Shown here: piece after piece, positions 31,460-33,807 of the stretch
Layout: each line of letters starts with the position of its first letter
Position numbering within the stretch: the stretch's first letter is position 1
Source: Anaerolinea sp.
GTDB taxonomy: Bacteria; Chloroflexota; Anaerolineae; Anaerolineales; Villigracilaceae
Length of the DNA: 33,807 bases
Direction of reading: 5' to 3'
NCBI GenBank assembly: GCA_020719725.1
Contig: DYPU01000022.1
Coordinates: 1-33,807 of the forward strand
Position numbers and translations under genes: made by a program
The notes under the pieces: generated by a model
Seen by the model: the letters and a program-made list of their open reading frames with translations, nothing else
What the model was told of the DNA's origin: nothing
The model's database searches: none

Positions 31460-31971
31460 TGCTTTATCTTGCCATTGGCCTTTTTTTATTAGCGCTGTTC
31501 TTCCTCTGGCAATCGAGCCGCACCCGCCGCGCGGCAGGCCTACCCGGCGGACGCATTATCTACACAGATACCCGCGCCTGGGGCAAAACAGACAAAGCGC
31601 TCTATGCGGCTGGAATCGGCCTGACCGGCAAACCAGATTATCTGGTGGAACAAAAGGGCAAAATCATCCCGGTCGAGGTCAAAACCGGGAAAACTCCAGC
31701 CCAGCCCTATGATTCACATATCTTTCAGCTTGCTTCCTACTGCTTACTGGTCGAAAAAACATACGGCATTCGCCCGCCTTATGGAATTATTCACTACCCT
31801 GAACGTGATTTTGCCATCGACTATACCAGTGAGCTCGAAAATGCTTTGCTCGAAATTCTGGTGGAAATGCGCCGGGATGAGCGCCGCGAAACCGTCGCGC
31901 GCTCTCATGAAAACCGCACGCGCTGCCTGAAATGTGGCTTTCAAAAAGACTGCAAAGAATCACTGGCATAA
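31459..31971 (+). CDS. Cas4-like nuclease, C-terminal half with membrane helix and cysteine cluster
   Basis: 170 residues. A membrane helix opens the protein (residues 1-18, MLYLAIGLFLLALFFLW) and is followed by SSRTRR, so the rest should be cytoplasmic. The PD-(D/E)xK core follows: KPDYLVEQ with Asp60, IIPVEVKTGK with Glu73 and Lys75, and HIFQLASYCLL with the Gln90-x3-Tyr94 motif. The C-terminal cysteines CLKCGFQKDC (156, 159, 165) match the three C-terminal ligands of the Cas4 iron-sulfur cluster; the fourth, N-terminal, Cys is in the preceding 81-residue gene. No Shine-Dalgarno precedes the ATG, consistent with re-initiation at TGATG. No CRISPR array or cas gene is in the window. A longer frame from 31270 only overlaps gene one out of frame. 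Confidence 0.82.
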   Translation: MLYLAIGLFLLALFFLWQSSRTRRAAGLPGGRIIYTDTRAWGKTDKALYAAGIGLTGKPDYLVEQKGKIIPVEVKTGKTPAQPYDSHIFQLASYCLLVEKTYGIRPPYGIIHYPERDFAIDYTSELENALLEILVEMRRDERRETVARSHENRTRCLKCGFQKDCKESLA

Positions 31972-31984
31972 AACCAGCCTATTG

Positions 31985-31990
31985 TATAAT
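31985..31990 (+). promoter_or_regulatory. nadK -10 element, leaderless type
   Basis: TATAAT ends six bases before ATG 31997, the same spacing as at 23938-23950. CTGGCA at 31963-31968 could be a -35 with a 16-base spacer. No ribosome binding site lies between. Confidence 0.5.
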
Positions 31991-31996
31991 CAAACC

Positions 31997-32851
31997 ATGT
32001 CCGAGCTAAAAATCGCCATTATCGCTCATCCAAAATTGGCCGACGCCATGCGCGAGGCCGAAGTTGCAGCCACCTACCTGAAAAACAAGGGCCTGCACAC
32101 AGCTCACGGTTCCATCTACAATGAGGAACTGCGCCGCCGGGTCAAAAGCGGCGAATTTGACATGGTTGTTGCCATGGGGGGCGATGGAACTATCTTGCGC
32201 GCCGGGCATCTTTGCGCGCCCTGCAACATTCCCATTTTGGGCTTAAACAAAGGCCGGCTTGGATTTCTCTTTCAAATTGACGACCGGGGCTGGGAACACA
32301 CCCTCGAGCAGGTCATTTCAGGCGATTATTGGATCGAAAAACGTATGATGTTGCGCGCCGAACACTTCCGCGCCGGAGAATCGCTTGGAACCTGGCAAGC
32401 TGTCAACGATGTTGTTATTGCGCGTGGAGCCATGATGCGCCCAATTCACATCAAAGCCAGCGTGGATAACCAATATCTCACCACCTACATCGCTGATGGC
32501 CTGATTGCCGCCACTCCCACCGGTTCCACCGCTTACGCCATGGCAGCCGGCGGCCCCATCCTGCCGCCCGAATTGCGCAACATCCTGCTTGTCCCAATCG
32601 CCGCCCACTTATCGGTAGATCGCGCGTTGGTTCTCTCCGAAGGTGCTACCGTCAGCATCACTGTCATCAGCGAAAACAGCATTATGAGCATTGACGGACA
32701 AACCCCAATTGGTATGGACGAAAATGACCGGGTCGATGTCCGGGCCGGAGAAAACACCGTTCAATTTATCCGCTTTGGCGAACTGGATTATTTTTACCGT
32801 AACCTGACCGCGCACATGAACCAAAATAGCATGATAGGACTGCCCCGATGA
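31997..32851 (+). CDS. nadK: NAD kinase
   Basis: NadK phosphorylates NAD to NADP. The 284-residue protein has the conserved GGDGT motif (VVAMGGDGTILRAGH, around residues 56-70), LGLNKGRLGFLF, AVNDVVIARG, and the glycine-rich substrate block ADGLIAATPTGSTAYAMAAGGPI. Length is typical. The start is placed at ATG 31997 because MSELKIAIIAHP begins the first beta strand; the frame extends to 31934 but that part overlaps the Cas4-like gene. TATAAT directly upstream and absence of a Shine-Dalgarno suggest a leaderless mRNA. Its stop overlaps the next gene by four bases (ATGA), and recN follows, a nadK-x-recN order seen in many bacteria. Confidence 0.95.
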   Translation: MSELKIAIIAHPKLADAMREAEVAATYLKNKGLHTAHGSIYNEELRRRVKSGEFDMVVAMGGDGTILRAGHLCAPCNIPILGLNKGRLGFLFQIDDRGWEHTLEQVISGDYWIEKRMMLRAEHFRAGESLGTWQAVNDVVIARGAMMRPIHIKASVDNQYLTTYIADGLIAATPTGSTAYAMAAGGPILPPELRNILLVPIAAHLSVDRALVLSEGATVSITVISENSIMSIDGQTPIGMDENDRVDVRAGENTVQFIRFGELDYFYRNLTAHMNQNSMIGLPR

Positions 32852-33369
32852 ACGAACCTGCCCCCGTCTATTGCGCCAATCACCCAGGCGTTGAAACCGG
32901 TTTGCGCTGCAAAAAATGCGAAAAACCCATCTGTGTCAAATGCGCAGTACGCACCCCTACCGGCTACCAGTGTCGAGAGTGCATCCGCAACCAGCAAAAA
33001 GTCTTTGACACCAGCCAACCCTACGACTACCTGACCGGATTTATCGCCGCCGCGCTGCTTTCAGGCCTGGGCAGTTTTGCCATCAGCCTGATAGGCTTCA
33101 TCGGCTTTTTTGGCTTTTTCCTCTCCTTTGCCGCCGCCCCCACCATTGGCATTATCATCGCCGAAACCGTGCGCTTTATCACGGGCCGTCGCCGCTCACC
33201 CGCCCTCTTTAAAGCCATCCTGGCCGGGGTGATTGCTGGCGCACTGCCGATGGCGCTATTTCAACTATTCAACTTCAACGCTTTTGGCATTGCTTTTCAG
33301 GCCATCTACCTCTTCATTTCGGCCCCAACCGCCTACTATCGTATTTCTGGCATCCAACTCTTCAAATAA
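32848..33369 (+). CDS. B-box-type zinc-ribbon membrane protein
   Basis: 173 residues in two parts. The N-terminal 47 residues are a cysteine/histidine-rich zinc-binding region of B-box/rhomboid-associated type: VYCANHPGVETGLRCKKCEKPICVKCAVRTPTGYQCRECI (seven Cys and one His in C-x2-H and C-x2-C spacing). The remainder has four or so membrane helices (YLTGFIAAALLSGLGSFAISLIGFIGFFGFFLSFAAAPTIGIII, then AILAGVIAGALPMALFQL and a last helix ending YYRISGIQLF). The start ATG lies inside the nadK stop (ATGA), so translation is coupled. Function unknown; such B-box heads occur in many actinobacterial and Chloroflexota membrane proteins. Confidence 0.85.
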   Translation: MNEPAPVYCANHPGVETGLRCKKCEKPICVKCAVRTPTGYQCRECIRNQQKVFDTSQPYDYLTGFIAAALLSGLGSFAISLIGFIGFFGFFLSFAAAPTIGIIIAETVRFITGRRRSPALFKAILAGVIAGALPMALFQLFNFNAFGIAFQAIYLFISAPTAYYRISGIQLFK

Positions 33370-33378
33370 GCGAACCGT

Positions 33379-33807
33379 ATGCTCTCCGAACTCCGCATCG
33401 AAAACTTTGCCATCATCGACAAACTCGCGCTCGATTTCAGCAGCGGGCTAAACATCTTCACCGGTGAAACCGGCGCGGGCAAATCCATCATCATGGACGC
33501 CCTCGAAATGCTGCTGGGCGGGCGCGCCGAAACCAGCGTCTTGCGCGCCAACTCCGACCGCGCCTCGGTCGAAGGCACATTTAAACTAACCACCGCCAAC
33601 AAAAGCGCCACCCTCGAAATTCTCAAACGCGAAGACCTGCTCGACGACGAAAACTACGTCACCCTGGCCCGTGAAGTGCGCCGCGAGGGCCGCTCCACGG
33701 CCCGCATCAATGGCCGCACCGTCAATGTGACCTTGCTACGCGAAATTGGGGCCTATCTGGTGGATATTCACGGGCAGACCGAACACCTTTCTCTACTAGA
33801 CGTCCGC
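33379..33807 (+). CDS. recN: DNA repair protein RecN, N-terminal part (3' end outside window)
   Basis: The first 143 residues of RecN, an SMC-like ATPase that organises broken ends in recombination repair. The start MLSELRIENFAIIDKLALDFSSGLNIFTGETGAGKS contains the family N terminus and Walker A (GETGAGKS). RINGRTVNVTLLREIGAYLVDIHGQTEHLSLLD is the RecN-specific block before the coiled coil. The frame runs off the window end. It starts nine bases after the stop of the zinc-ribbon gene and has no strong ribosome binding site. It lies with nadK in one operon, as in many bacteria. Confidence 0.95.
   Translation, partial: MLSELRIENFAIIDKLALDFSSGLNIFTGETGAGKSIIMDALEMLLGGRAETSVLRANSDRASVEGTFKLTTANKSATLEILKREDLLDDENYVTLAREVRREGRSTARINGRTVNVTLLREIGAYLVDIHGQTEHLSLLDVR

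Noticed and set aside
31270-31971. Reading the Cas4-like region as one 233-residue ORF
   Set aside because: The part before 31459 is an out-of-frame, low-hydrophobicity shadow of the 81-residue gene, whose own frame carries the conserved Cys and His motifs.

Overview
The window looks like a chromosomal segment of a Chloroflexota bacterium, most likely class Anaerolineae. This is inferred from the housekeeping proteins together with a set of membrane families common there (DUF4173, DUF3048 with a Thr/Pro linker, DUF2085, DUF4126, CorC/HlyC) and from the mixture of Shine-Dalgarno-led and leaderless-looking genes. No 16S gene is present, so the assignment is tentative. I see no phage, IS element, integrase or CRISPR array; this is core chromosome with a few unusual loci.

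Layout. 1-4871 (+): a compact run of recJ (3' part), an SGNH-like protein, an MBOAT acyltransferase, a PHP phosphoesterase and an ABC permease, with overlapping or near-abutting ends. 4912-5802 (-): lgt with a TTG start. 5803-6124: divergent promoter region containing a palindromic repeat. 6125-9738 (+): DUF1295 membrane protein (apparent CTG start), leucyl aminopeptidase, DUF1330 protein, and selD, which reads through an in-frame UGA (selenocysteine) followed by a SECIS-like hairpin. 9775-12697 (+): CorC/HlyC transporter and gamma-glutamyltranspeptidase, overlapping. 12698-16551 (+): rho with a structured leader, LysM/M23 endopeptidase, birA and a 78-residue membrane protein. A 32-bp palindromic terminator then separates these from gyrA (16603-19113, -). 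tRNA-Pro(CGG) follows with a strong promoter.

19704-23877 is mostly minus strand: a DUF4173 membrane protein, then a DUF3048 lipoprotein-pfkA pair. Between DUF4173 and pfkA, on the plus strand, is a small independent unit: consensus-like promoter, very strong ribosome binding site, 20-codon ORF and two hairpins. 23950-25849 (+): DUF2085, DUF4126 and a DinB-like protein that seems to start at AUA. tRNA-Arg(CCG) follows, then a minus-strand orphan sensor histidine kinase and a divergent GH13 enzyme with an atypical active-site motif. The right end (+) holds a Cas4-like nuclease divided between two overlapping ORFs, each carrying a membrane helix, then nadK, a zinc-ribbon membrane protein and the 5' part of recN.

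How the genes fit together. Nucleic-acid maintenance (recJ, gyrA, rho, recN, the Cas4-like pair), envelope building (MBOAT/SGNH, lgt, M23, DUF3048 lipoprotein), peptide turnover (PepA, GGT), and carbon/cofactor metabolism (pfkA, GH13, nadK, birA) are represented. The most unusual items are the split membrane Cas4-like pair, selenocysteine SelD, the 20-codon transcription unit, and a cluster of non-standard translation starts (TTG, CTG, AUA, leaderless AUG).
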